Part shown: one piece after another, positions 1-6,204 of the stretch
Numbering within the stretch: position 1 is the stretch's first letter
How the letters are laid out: each line of letters opens with the position of its first letter
Assembly (NCBI GenBank): GCA_028869355.1
Contig: JAGWSK010000197.1
Location: 1-7,019 of the forward strand
Source of the DNA: Alphaproteobacteria bacterium
GTDB taxonomy: Bacteria > Pseudomonadota > Alphaproteobacteria > Micropepsales > Micropepsaceae
DNA length: 7,019 nt
Reading direction: 5' to 3'
The notes under the pieces: generated by a model
What the model saw: only the letters and a program-made list of their open reading frames with translations
Told to the model about the DNA's origin: nothing
The model's database searches: none
Made by a program: the position numbers and the translations under genes

Positions 1-42
1 AGTCAGTCGTCTTATCTCACCGGAAGGGCTTCTTGTCGGCAT
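1..42 (-). CDS. Possible start of a further minus-strand gene, cut by the window edge
   Basis: On the minus strand an ATG at 42-40 opens a frame that stays open to base 1 (14 codons, beginning M-P-T-R-S-P-S-G-E-I-R-R-L-T). A GGAG ribosome-binding motif lies at 54-51, eight bases upstream of the ATG. It follows the thpR stop by 30 bases on the same strand, so it could be the fourth gene of the tesA-murJ-thpR operon. An in-frame GTG at 51-49 is an alternative start, but it would overlap the GGAG. Fourteen residues are too few to assign a family, and chance cannot be excluded. Confidence 0.3.
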   Translation of the reverse strand, partial: MPTRSPSGEIRRLT

Positions 43-72
43 TACTTTCACTCCGGCATTGCGGAAAACACC

Positions 73-609
73 TTAAGCGTTCAGCCGGTAAACCCGCTCG
101 GGATTGTAAATCGATCCGTTCGGCGTGGGATTGCTGGAAAACAGCACGAAACTGTTGACCGGAAATGGTCCCGCGGAGAACAGCGCCGCATGCGTGAGGA
201 ATTGCACGATCTTGTCACGCGGCGGGGACTTCAGCCGCGCCAGCGTGATGTGCGGCGAAAATTTGCGCTGCTCCGGCTCAAGGCCAATGCGCTGCAGCGC
301 GGTTTCTGTTTTGCGCTGCAAATGCAGCAGCGCCTCATTGGTTTTGACGCCGGCCCATAGTGCGCGGGGATTTCTTCCGCCAAATTCACCGACCCCAGAC
401 AGTTCCAGGTCAAATGATGGAGCCCGAATCGCGGCCAGCGCATCATCAACATCGTGGGCGACAGTTTCGTCCACTTCGCCGATGAAGCGCAGCGTCAGAT
501 GCATTTGTTCGCTACCGCTCCAGCGCGCGCCGGGCACGCCACCCTGAAGGGCGACCAGGCTTTCGCGAACGCTCCGCGGCAGGTCGATGGCGACGAACAA
601 GCGGATCAT
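73..609 (-). CDS. thpR: RNA 2',3'-cyclic phosphodiesterase (2'-5' RNA ligase family)
   Basis: This 178-residue cytoplasmic enzyme belongs to the LigT/2H phosphoesterase family. Family members open 2',3'-cyclic phosphate ends on RNA and can reversibly join 2'-5' RNA ends in vitro. Both catalytic HxTx motifs are visible: HLTL at residues 37-40 and HITL at 120-123. The N-terminus MIRLFVAIDLP and the late FSSNPTPNGSIY stretch (158-169) are typical, and the length is normal for the family. I start it at the ATG at 609-607, whose A is also the last base of the murJ stop (TGATG, one-base overlap). A TTG three bases upstream would add one Met and give a TTGA overlap like the one at the tesA-murJ junction. 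No strong Shine-Dalgarno is seen, so translation probably depends on coupling to murJ. The physiological RNA substrate is unknown. Confidence 0.93.
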   Translation of the reverse strand: MIRLFVAIDLPRSVRESLVALQGGVPGARWSGSEQMHLTLRFIGEVDETVAHDVDDALAAIRAPSFDLELSGVGEFGGRNPRALWAGVKTNEALLHLQRKTETALQRIGLEPEQRKFSPHITLARLKSPPRDKIVQFLTHAALFSAGPFPVNSFVLFSSNPTPNGSIYNPERVYRLNA

Positions 610-2147
610 CAATGAGCGCCGGAAATCGGCAGGCTGCGGCGAAGCCCAACCACCACCGCGGCATAGGCAGCGGCGCCCATTGTGCCCGCGATGGCGAATG
701 CCGCGACATCATAGAGCTCGCGGCCGGGATTGGTCACGGCATGACCGAGTTGCGAGCCGATGAAGAATCCGGCGCCCGCCGCACCCGCCGCGGCAATGAC
801 GGGAATGACGGCACGCTTAAGTTCCGGAGTTGCAACCAGCACCGCACGCCGGCGCGCAAGCCAGGTGAGGATGGCGAGATTGACCCACGCGCCGGTGGAT
901 GTTCCCAGCGCGATTCCAATGACTCCGAGATGCAGCCCCCAAACCAGCGCGAACTTGGTTGCAATATTCGCCATCACCGAAAGCAGGGTCGCGCGCACAG
1001 GCGTCGCCGTATCGCCACGGGCGTAGAACGACGGCACCACGCAGCGGACCAGCACGAAAGCCGGCAATCCGGCGCCATACGCCATCAGTGCTGCTGCCGA
1101 TGTATCCGCGGCGGTAAGATTGAATGCGCCGCGCGCAAACAGGGCGCGCATCAGGGTCCCCGGTATGATGAAGAATGCTGCAATGCAGGGCAGCGTCAAA
1201 AGCATGCCGAGCACGACCGCGCGGTTCTGCGCGATGCTTGCGCCCTTTTCGTCTTTCGCGGCCAGCCGCGATGACATTTCCGGCAGCAGCACAGTGCCGA
1301 GCGCGATGCCGATGATGCCCATGGGAAGCTGGTTGATGCGATCGGCGTAATAGAGTGCCGTCAGGTCGCCGGAGGGCAGGAAGCTCGCGATCAGCGTGTC
1401 GATAAACAGCCCGATCTGGACACTGCCGGCCCCGACCGTGGCGTTGCCAAGAGCGATCAGGAAGTCCCTGACCTCCGGCCGCCAGCGTGGCACGCGCAGC
1501 CGCAGGTACAGTCCCGACCGCGCCGCTGCCCAAATCATGAACAGCAGCTGAAGTATGCCTGCGATCAGCACGCCATAGGCCGCCGCGTGCGCAGCCGTCG
1601 GAAAATACCGGGCAAGCAGCAAGGTGCCGATCATTCCGACATTCAGCAGGATGGGTGACGCCGCGGCCGCACGGAACCGCTCCACCGCGTTCAGCATCGC
1701 CGACAACTGCGTCACGATGGTGATGCAGATGAGATAGGGGAAGGTGATGCGCGACAGTAATACCGCCAGATCTACCTGGGCGGGATTATGCGCGAACCCC
1801 GGCGCCAACACCGATACAATCTGCCGCATGAAGGCAAGCGCGAGCACCAGCAGGACGAATTGCGCCGCAAACTGCCAGGCGAAAACCTCATCGGCAAACC
1901 GGGCGGCCCCGGTACTGATTTTCGTCCCGGACCGTGTGACGGCCGCGGCGTAACGCGGCAGGAAGGCCGCATTGAACGCGCCCTCGGCAAATATGGCCCG
2001 GAAATTGTTGGGAAAGCGGAAGGCAACGAAAAATGCGTCCGACATGGGCCCTGCGCCCAGAATCGCGGCCATCAGCACATCGCGGATGAATCCCGCGATC
2101 CGCGACACAGCGGTAAAACCGCCGACCGAGATCAGACGACGGATCAA
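609..2147 (-). CDS. murJ: Lipid II flippase MurJ (MviN family)
   Basis: This 512-residue inner-membrane protein of the MOP exporter superfamily moves undecaprenyl-linked peptidoglycan precursor (lipid II) to the periplasmic face. The sequence is hydrophobic throughout, consistent with the family's 14 helices. The N-terminal signature SRIAGFIRD (15-23) and DAFFVAFRFPN (37-47) are clear. Aligned by eye to E. coli MurJ, the functionally important arginines are kept: R16, R22, R50 and R270 (in YYADRINQLPMG, 266-277) correspond to E. coli R18, R24, R52 and R270. E. coli S263 is T263 here and E273 is Q273. The start codon is TTG (2147-2145): it gives the expected N-terminus, no ATG lies nearby in frame, and AGGAG sits 11 bases upstream. 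The gene overlaps the tesA stop by four bases (TTGA) and shares one base with the thpR start, so it is the middle gene of a coupled operon. It is expected to be essential. Confidence 0.96.
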   Translation of the reverse strand: MIRRLISVGGFTAVSRIAGFIRDVLMAAILGAGPMSDAFFVAFRFPNNFRAIFAEGAFNAAFLPRYAAAVTRSGTKISTGAARFADEVFAWQFAAQFVLLVLALAFMRQIVSVLAPGFAHNPAQVDLAVLLSRITFPYLICITIVTQLSAMLNAVERFRAAAASPILLNVGMIGTLLLARYFPTAAHAAAYGVLIAGILQLLFMIWAAARSGLYLRLRVPRWRPEVRDFLIALGNATVGAGSVQIGLFIDTLIASFLPSGDLTALYYADRINQLPMGIIGIALGTVLLPEMSSRLAAKDEKGASIAQNRAVVLGMLLTLPCIAAFFIIPGTLMRALFARGAFNLTAADTSAAALMAYGAGLPAFVLVRCVVPSFYARGDTATPVRATLLSVMANIATKFALVWGLHLGVIGIALGTSTGAWVNLAILTWLARRRAVLVATPELKRAVIPVIAAAGAAGAGFFIGSQLGHAVTNPGRELYDVAAFAIAGTMGAAAYAAVVVGLRRSLPISGAH

Positions 2148-2803
2148 GACGCTTGCTTCTCCTTCGCCTGCTCGATGAGGCGAACAACCATCGGCGTCAT
2201 GTTCCTGACGATGACTTCAACACCCGCAGGGTTCGGATGCAGCCCGTCTGCCTGAATCAGGTTCGTGTTCAGCGCCACGCCATCAAGGAAAAACGGATAC
2301 AGCAGCACCCCGTATTTCCTGGCCAGTTGCGGGTAAACCGCGTCGAATTGCTTCGCATAGGAGTCGCCGTAGTTGCGCGGCGCCTTCATACCTGCGAGTA
2401 GCACCGGAATGCCGCGCGCTTTGAAGCGTGCAAGAATGGTGTCAAGGTTTTTCGCCATGTCATCGACCGGAAGTCCACGCAACCCGTCGTTGGCGCCAAG
2501 TTCCAGGATGGCGGCATCCGGCGGGTTATTTGCATCTTCCAGCGACCAGTCGAGGCGCGCCAGTCCGCCCGCCGAAGTGTCGCCTGAAACCCCGGCATTG
2601 ATCACCGAAACATTCAGACCTTTGGCTTTCAGCGCGTGTTCCAGCACGTCGGGAAAATCGTCACCGGGCGGGACCCCATAGCCCTGGGTCAGGCTGTCGC
2701 CGAACGCCAGAATGCGAATCGGGCGCCCGGCCGCTTGCGCCGCGACAGGCGACGCAACCAGCAGCGCCACAACAATTGTCTTGAACACGATTCTCATCGC
2801 CAT
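2144..2803 (-). CDS. tesA: Periplasmic SGNH/GDSL hydrolase, TesA-type (acyl-CoA thioesterase I / arylesterase)
   Basis: This 219-residue secreted esterase, thioesterase or lysophospholipase resembles E. coli TesA. All SGNH blocks are visible: GDSLTQGYG with nucleophile S37 (block I), NAGVSGDTS with G74 (II), LELGANDGLRG with N105 (III) and DGLHPN with D186 and H189 (V). A signal peptide is evident: a short basic start, a hydrophobic stretch over residues 9-19, and an AQA site predicting cleavage after A24. I start at the ATG at 2803, where AGG lies five bases upstream. The ATG at 2797 would give 217 residues and is also acceptable. The frame is open further upstream, to an ATG at 2896, but that would place 31 unlikely residues before the signal peptide and run antisense to the ABC gene. 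The gene overlaps murJ by four bases and diverges from the ybbA-ybbP pair, as in E. coli. The true substrate is not readable from sequence. Confidence 0.92.
   Translation of the reverse strand: MAMRIVFKTIVVALLVASPVAAQAAGRPIRILAFGDSLTQGYGVPPGDDFPDVLEHALKAKGLNVSVINAGVSGDTSAGGLARLDWSLEDANNPPDAAILELGANDGLRGLPVDDMAKNLDTILARFKARGIPVLLAGMKAPRNYGDSYAKQFDAVYPQLARKYGVLLYPFFLDGVALNTNLIQADGLHPNPAGVEVIVRNMTPMVVRLIEQAKEKQAS
2159..2163 (-). promoter_or_regulatory. Ribosome-binding site for murJ
   Basis: AGGAG on the minus strand, inside the last codons of tesA, lies 11 bases before the TTG that I take as the murJ start. It supports the TTG start over any downstream codon, although the spacing is on the long side. 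Confidence 0.45.
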
Positions 2804-2817
2804 TATCGCCTGAACCC

Positions 2818-3552
2818 ATGCCCAACATTGCAAACCGGGATGACCTTCGCAAAGCCAAGGAACCGGCCATCCTGCTCTCTGACGTGCGCCTGACACTGGC
2901 CAGCACTGCGGGCCCGGTGAACATCCTCAACGGAGTCTCGCTTAATGTCGTTAAAGGGGAAGCGGTTGCGCTGGTGGGGCCATCGGGTTCGGGCAAATCT
3001 TCGTTGCTGATGGTCGCTGCGGGTCTTGAGGCGGCAAGCTCGGGCAGCGTTGCCGTTGCCGGACAGAACCTCAGCGGGCTTTCGGAGGACGCTCTGGCAC
3101 GCTTTCGGCGTGCTCATATTGGCATCATATTCCAGGCGTTCCATCTCATCCCATCCATGACCGCTCTCGAAAATGTTGCGGTTCCGCTGGAACTGATGAG
3201 CGACTCCGACGCCTTCGCGCGGGCGCGCAGTGCTCTGGATGCGGTCGGTCTTAACCATCGGCTGTCGCATTATCCAGGCCAACTTTCGGGCGGAGAGCAG
3301 CAACGCGTGGCTTTGGCGCGGGCCATTGTGCACGATCCCGAAATCCTGTTCGCCGACGAGCCCACCGGCAATCTGGACGGTCCTACCGGAACGCAAGTTA
3401 TGGACCTCCTTTTTGCCCTCAAAGCCCGCTGCAACGCGACGTTGTTCCTCGTTACGCATGAGGATGCGCTGGCGCACCGCTGCGATCGGATTTTGCGCAT
3501 GAAGGACGGCGTGATTGTGGCGGATTCGCCGCGTTTGGCAGCTCTGGCATGA
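2818..3552 (+). CDS. ybbA: ABC transporter ATP-binding protein, YbbA type (LolD/MacB-like)
   Basis: This 244-residue cytoplasmic ATPase powers the permease encoded next to it. All nucleotide-binding motifs are intact: Walker A GPSGSGKS (54-61), Q-loop Q106 in IIFQAFHLIPS, signature LSGGEQQRVALARA (156-169), Walker B ILFADE (176-181) with catalytic E181, D-loop after GNLD, and H-loop H214 in VTHED. FQAFHLIPSMTALENV is characteristic of the LolD/MacB/FtsE group that partners FtsX-fold permeases. The ATG at 2818 is the only start between the upstream in-frame stop (TGA at 2782-2784) and the conserved domain. No Shine-Dalgarno is seen before it. The last codons overlap the permease start by ATGA, so the two are coupled. 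The divergent neighbour tesA supports YbbA rather than LolD or MacB. The identity of the transported compound is inferred only from relatives. Confidence 0.94.
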   Translation: MPNIANRDDLRKAKEPAILLSDVRLTLASTAGPVNILNGVSLNVVKGEAVALVGPSGSGKSSLLMVAAGLEAASSGSVAVAGQNLSGLSEDALARFRRAHIGIIFQAFHLIPSMTALENVAVPLELMSDSDAFARARSALDAVGLNHRLSHYPGQLSGGEQQRVALARAIVHDPEILFADEPTGNLDGPTGTQVMDLLFALKARCNATLFLVTHEDALAHRCDRILRMKDGVIVADSPRLAALA

Positions 3553-6089
3553 ATGACGCCGCGGGTGATTGGCGGCTTGCATTGCGGTTCGCGCGAAGGG
3601 ATTTGCGCAGCGGGCTCGCCGGATTTCGCATCTTCCTGATCGCACTGACTCTTGGTGTCGCTGCGATTGCCGGCGTCGGTTCGCTGGGAGACGCTTTCCT
3701 GCAGGGGCTCGCCGAACATGGCCGGGCATTGCTCGGAGGTGATGTCCGCATCGAGCGCTTTTACCGGCCCGCGACAGCTTCCGAGCGGGCCTTTCTCACG
3801 CAATTTGGCCGGGTGTCGGAAGTCTCCACCGCGCGCAGCATGGCGACCAATGCGAGCGATGCCGGCAAGCGCACGTTGATCGAACTGAAAGCCGTGGATA
3901 CCGCCTATCCCATGGTCGGATCGGCGGTACTTTCGCCCGTCATGCCGCTTGCGCGGGCCATCGCCTGTGACGCGCAGAGCTGCGGTGCCGTGGCGGAAGA
4001 CGCATTGCTCGAACGGCTGGGGATCAAAGCCGGCGATTCGGTGCGCGTCGGCCAGGCCGATTTTATCGTGCGCGCGGTTCTGGAGTCTGAGCCGGACCGT
4101 GTTGCGGGTGGATTCGAGCTCGGTCCGCGGCTGATGATTTCCGAAACGGCTTTACAACGGTCCGGCCTGGTCAAGCCGGGAAGCCTGATCACCTGGTCCT
4201 ATCGCGTTGCATTCACCGGGAAGGAAACGGTGGAGGGCTTCCGCTCGGACCTGCTGGCCAAATATCCCGAATCGGCGTGGCGAATCACCGACCGGACGAA
4301 CGCGCTCCCCAACGTGTCCGAATTCATCAACCAGGCAACCATGTTCCTGAGCCTGGTCGGTTTGACGGCGCTCGTGGTGGCGGCGATCGGCGCGGGCCAG
4401 GCGGTCGAGGCATTCCTGAAAGGAAAGCGGCCCACAATCGCCATCCTCAAAGCACTGGGCGCGGAAGCCCGGCTGATTTTCCGGATTTATCTGACGGAGA
4501 TCGGTGCGGTTTCCGCCATTGGCCTCGCCGCCGGAGGCGTTGCCGGTGCGCTTTTTCCCTTTGCGGTGGCGTATTTCTTTGGCAACCGCATTCCGGTGCC
4601 TGCGCATTATGCGATCTATCCGGTGCCACTCATCTTTGCGTCGCTATTCGGCCTGTTGTCGGTCGCCGGCTTCGCCCTGCCCCCGCTCGCGCGCGCCTGC
4701 GACATCCCTCCGGCCGGGCTGTTCCGGGATCTGGTCGCGCCGTCACGCGTGCGTGCCCGGCGCTGGGTTCGCGCGGCCGCCGCATTGGCGTTTCTCGCCA
4801 TCGGCGGCCTGTCGACGCTTGAGTCGCCGAACCGGCTGTTCAATCTCGCATTCCTCGCGGGCGCGGTCACTGTGTTGATCGCACTGCGCCTGACCGCGGC
4901 CGGTCTGCGACTGGGACTCGCGCGGATGAATATCCATCGGCCGCATACGGTGAGACTCGCGATCTCCAGCCTCACCCGTCCTGGTACTCCGGTCGCTGGC
5001 ATTATGGTCGCACTGGGATTGGGACTTACGCTGCTCGCGACGGTGGTGCTGACACAGGGAAGCGTGGAAGCCGAGGTGCAGGATCAGCTTCCTTCCCATG
5101 CACCGAGCTTCTTCTTCATTGACATCCAGCCGGATCAGATCACCCCCCTCACCAGGCTGATGACGGGCTTTCCGGATACCGAAGATTTCACCGCAAGACC
5201 AATGCTGCGCGGCCGCGTCGTCAAGCTGAACGGAGTCCCGGTTGAGGAGGCGCATATCGCGGCGGATTCGAAATGGGCGGTGAATGGCGACCGCGCGGTG
5301 ACATACGCCACTACGCCACCGAAAGACGCCAAAGTCGTTGAAGGTCCGCAGTGGTGGCCGGCGGATTATCACGGTCCTACGCTGGTGTCGTTTGACCGCA
5401 ATCTGGCGCGCGGCATGGGCCTGAAGATCGGCGATACCGTGACCGTCAATATTATCGGCCGTGACATCGACATGCGGATTTTCAATCTGCGCGATATCAA
5501 TTTCCGCAGCGGCGGGATGAATTTCGTTTTCATGGTGTCGCCGGGCGTCGTCGACCATGCGCCTCACACATATCTCGCGACAGTCCGGACAACGCCCAGG
5601 CTCGAAGAAGCGATGTTCTCTGCAGTATCGCGTGCGTTTCCCAACGTGACCATTGTCAGCGTTCGAGACTCGCTCACCCAATTGGGTGAGATGCTTCAGG
5701 CATTGGCGAACGGCATCGAAATCGCCAGCCTGGTGACGATCCTCGCGGGTGCGCTGGTTTTGGCCGGCGCCATCGCCAATGGCCATCGCGCGCGTCTTTA
5801 TGATGCGGTGCTGATGAAGGTGCTTGGCGCCACCCGCGGCAAACTCGCGCGGATATATGCCGCCGAATACGGGCTGCTCGGCGTCCTGTCCGGACTGGCG
5901 GCACTTTTCATCGGCACGATCACCTCCTGGGCGGTGGCCTATTTCGTGATCGACGTCCCCTTCGTCTTCTCGGGGGGCGCGGTGGCCCTGACGATTGCGG
6001 GTGGAGCGATCGGGACCATTGTCCTCGGACTGGCCGGAGGGTTCGCGGCGCTATCCCAAAAACCCGCCGCAAAGCTGCGAAATCCATAA
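3549..6089 (+). CDS. ybbP: Large ABC permease, YbbP type (FtsX/MacB fold, ten predicted helices)
   Basis: This 846-residue inner-membrane permease partners the preceding ATPase; E. coli YbbP is about 800 residues. Hydrophobic stretches suggest ten helices: about 26-46, 263-285, 316-343, 357-381, 407-421, 432-456, 482-502, 724-743, 774-800 and 808-833. Two large extracytoplasmic domains lie between helices 1-2 (residues 47-260) and 7-8 (503-722). The two FtsX-like halves each carry the coupling-helix pattern, AILKALGA (298-305) and LMKVLGATRG (755-764), which should contact the ATPase. This duplicated layout separates it from four-helix LolC/E and MacB and fits the YbbP group, reported in E. 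coli to dock TesA and extract hydrophobic compounds from the membrane. The ATG at 3549 overlaps the ybbA stop as ATGA. Oddities are a CxxxxC pair (C140, C145) in the first periplasmic domain and an 18-bp perfect DNA palindrome at codons 709-714. Confidence 0.93.
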   Translation: MNDAAGDWRLALRFARRDLRSGLAGFRIFLIALTLGVAAIAGVGSLGDAFLQGLAEHGRALLGGDVRIERFYRPATASERAFLTQFGRVSEVSTARSMATNASDAGKRTLIELKAVDTAYPMVGSAVLSPVMPLARAIACDAQSCGAVAEDALLERLGIKAGDSVRVGQADFIVRAVLESEPDRVAGGFELGPRLMISETALQRSGLVKPGSLITWSYRVAFTGKETVEGFRSDLLAKYPESAWRITDRTNALPNVSEFINQATMFLSLVGLTALVVAAIGAGQAVEAFLKGKRPTIAILKALGAEARLIFRIYLTEIGAVSAIGLAAGGVAGALFPFAVAYFFGNRIPVPAHYAIYPVPLIFASLFGLLSVAGFALPPLARACDIPPAGLFRDLVAPSRVRARRWVRAAAALAFLAIGGLSTLESPNRLFNLAFLAGAVTVLIALRLTAAGLRLGLARMNIHRPHTVRLAISSLTRPGTPVAGIMVALGLGLTLLATVVLTQGSVEAEVQDQLPSHAPSFFFIDIQPDQITPLTRLMTGFPDTEDFTARPMLRGRVVKLNGVPVEEAHIAADSKWAVNGDRAVTYATTPPKDAKVVEGPQWWPADYHGPTLVSFDRNLARGMGLKIGDTVTVNIIGRDIDMRIFNLRDINFRSGGMNFVFMVSPGVVDHAPHTYLATVRTTPRLEEAMFSAVSRAFPNVTIVSVRDSLTQLGEMLQALANGIEIASLVTILAGALVLAGAIANGHRARLYDAVLMKVLGATRGKLARIYAAEYGLLGVLSGLAALFIGTITSWAVAYFVIDVPFVFSGGAVALTIAGGAIGTIVLGLAGGFAALSQKPAAKLRNP
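5673..5690. repeat. 18-bp perfect palindrome inside ybbP
   Basis: CTCACCCAATTGGGTGAG equals its own reverse complement over all 18 bases and encodes L-T-Q-L-G-E (residues 709-714), just before helix 8 of the permease. With nine-base arms and no loop it resembles an operator for a dimeric regulator more than an RNA hairpin. Its position deep inside a coding region argues against classical promoter control. It could be coincidence. Confidence 0.5.
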
Positions 6090-6091
6090 AA

Positions 6092-6107
6092 GAATTTCAT
6101 TAAATTC
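6092..6107 (+). terminator. Weak AT-rich hairpin just after ybbP
   Basis: GAATTT (6092-6097) and AAATTC (6102-6107) form a six-pair stem with a CATT loop, three bases after the ybbP stop. The stem is AT-only apart from one G-C pair and no U-run follows, so it is at best a weak terminator or an RNA 3'-end structure. Nothing better is seen between the two genes. Confidence 0.2.
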
Positions 6108-6133
6108 CTCGGCGCATTTCAAAATTCCGTGCC

Positions 6134-6162
6134 TTGATGTTGCGGGTGCGAAAGCCGATATT
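6134..6162 (+). promoter_or_regulatory. Candidate sigma-70 promoter for the Bax inhibitor-1 gene
   Basis: TTGATG (6134-6139) and GATATT (6157-6162) are separated by exactly 17 bases and match the consensus -35 and -10 boxes at four of six positions each. Transcription would begin near 6169, giving a leader of about 35 bases. This lies in the only sizeable intergenic gap of the window (6090-6204), which otherwise holds nothing I recognise. Confidence 0.4.
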
Positions 6163-6189
6163 AGGCCCGTTATTCTGGACTGAATCAGC

Positions 6190-6194
6190 AGGAG
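6190..6194 (+). promoter_or_regulatory. Ribosome-binding site for the Bax inhibitor-1 gene
   Basis: AGGAG lies ten bases upstream of the ATG at 6205. It supports that start over the next in-frame methionine (M27), which would remove the conserved N-terminal segment preceding helix 1. Confidence 0.6.
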
Positions 6195-6204
6195 TTTTGC
6201 CGCC

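Noticed and set aside
612..1274. A 220-codon plus-strand open frame opposite murJ, and a 238-codon frame-shifted minus-strand frame over 817-1533
   Set aside because: Both are composition-driven shadows of murJ. MurJ is continuous with conserved residues through the whole stretch.
2804..2896. Upstream extension of tesA to an ATG at 2896
   Set aside because: It would add 31 residues ahead of a clear signal peptide and run antisense through the start of ybbA. The ATG at 2803 with AGG at a good distance is better.
2803..3729. A 308-codon open frame on the minus strand, antisense to ybbA and the start of ybbP
   Set aside because: It lies opposite two genes with intact family motifs, its predicted protein is rich in Arg/Gln/His with no recognisable domain, and such frames are common opposite high-GC genes.
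4504..4878. A 124-codon alternative plus-strand frame within ybbP that might suggest a frameshift
   Set aside because: The main permease frame is uninterrupted for 846 codons with well-placed helices on both sides, so there is no sign of a broken gene.
4743..5786. A 347-codon open frame on the minus strand inside ybbP
   Set aside because: Same pattern: an Arg/His/Gln-rich product with no domain, fully inside the permease gene, which has convincing helices and FtsX motifs across this region.
6090..6204. Possible small RNA, riboswitch or tRNA in the gap before the Bax inhibitor-1 gene
   Set aside because: I see no cloverleaf, no extended stem structure and no known riboswitch core. The gap is explained by a weak hairpin, a candidate promoter and a ribosome-binding site.
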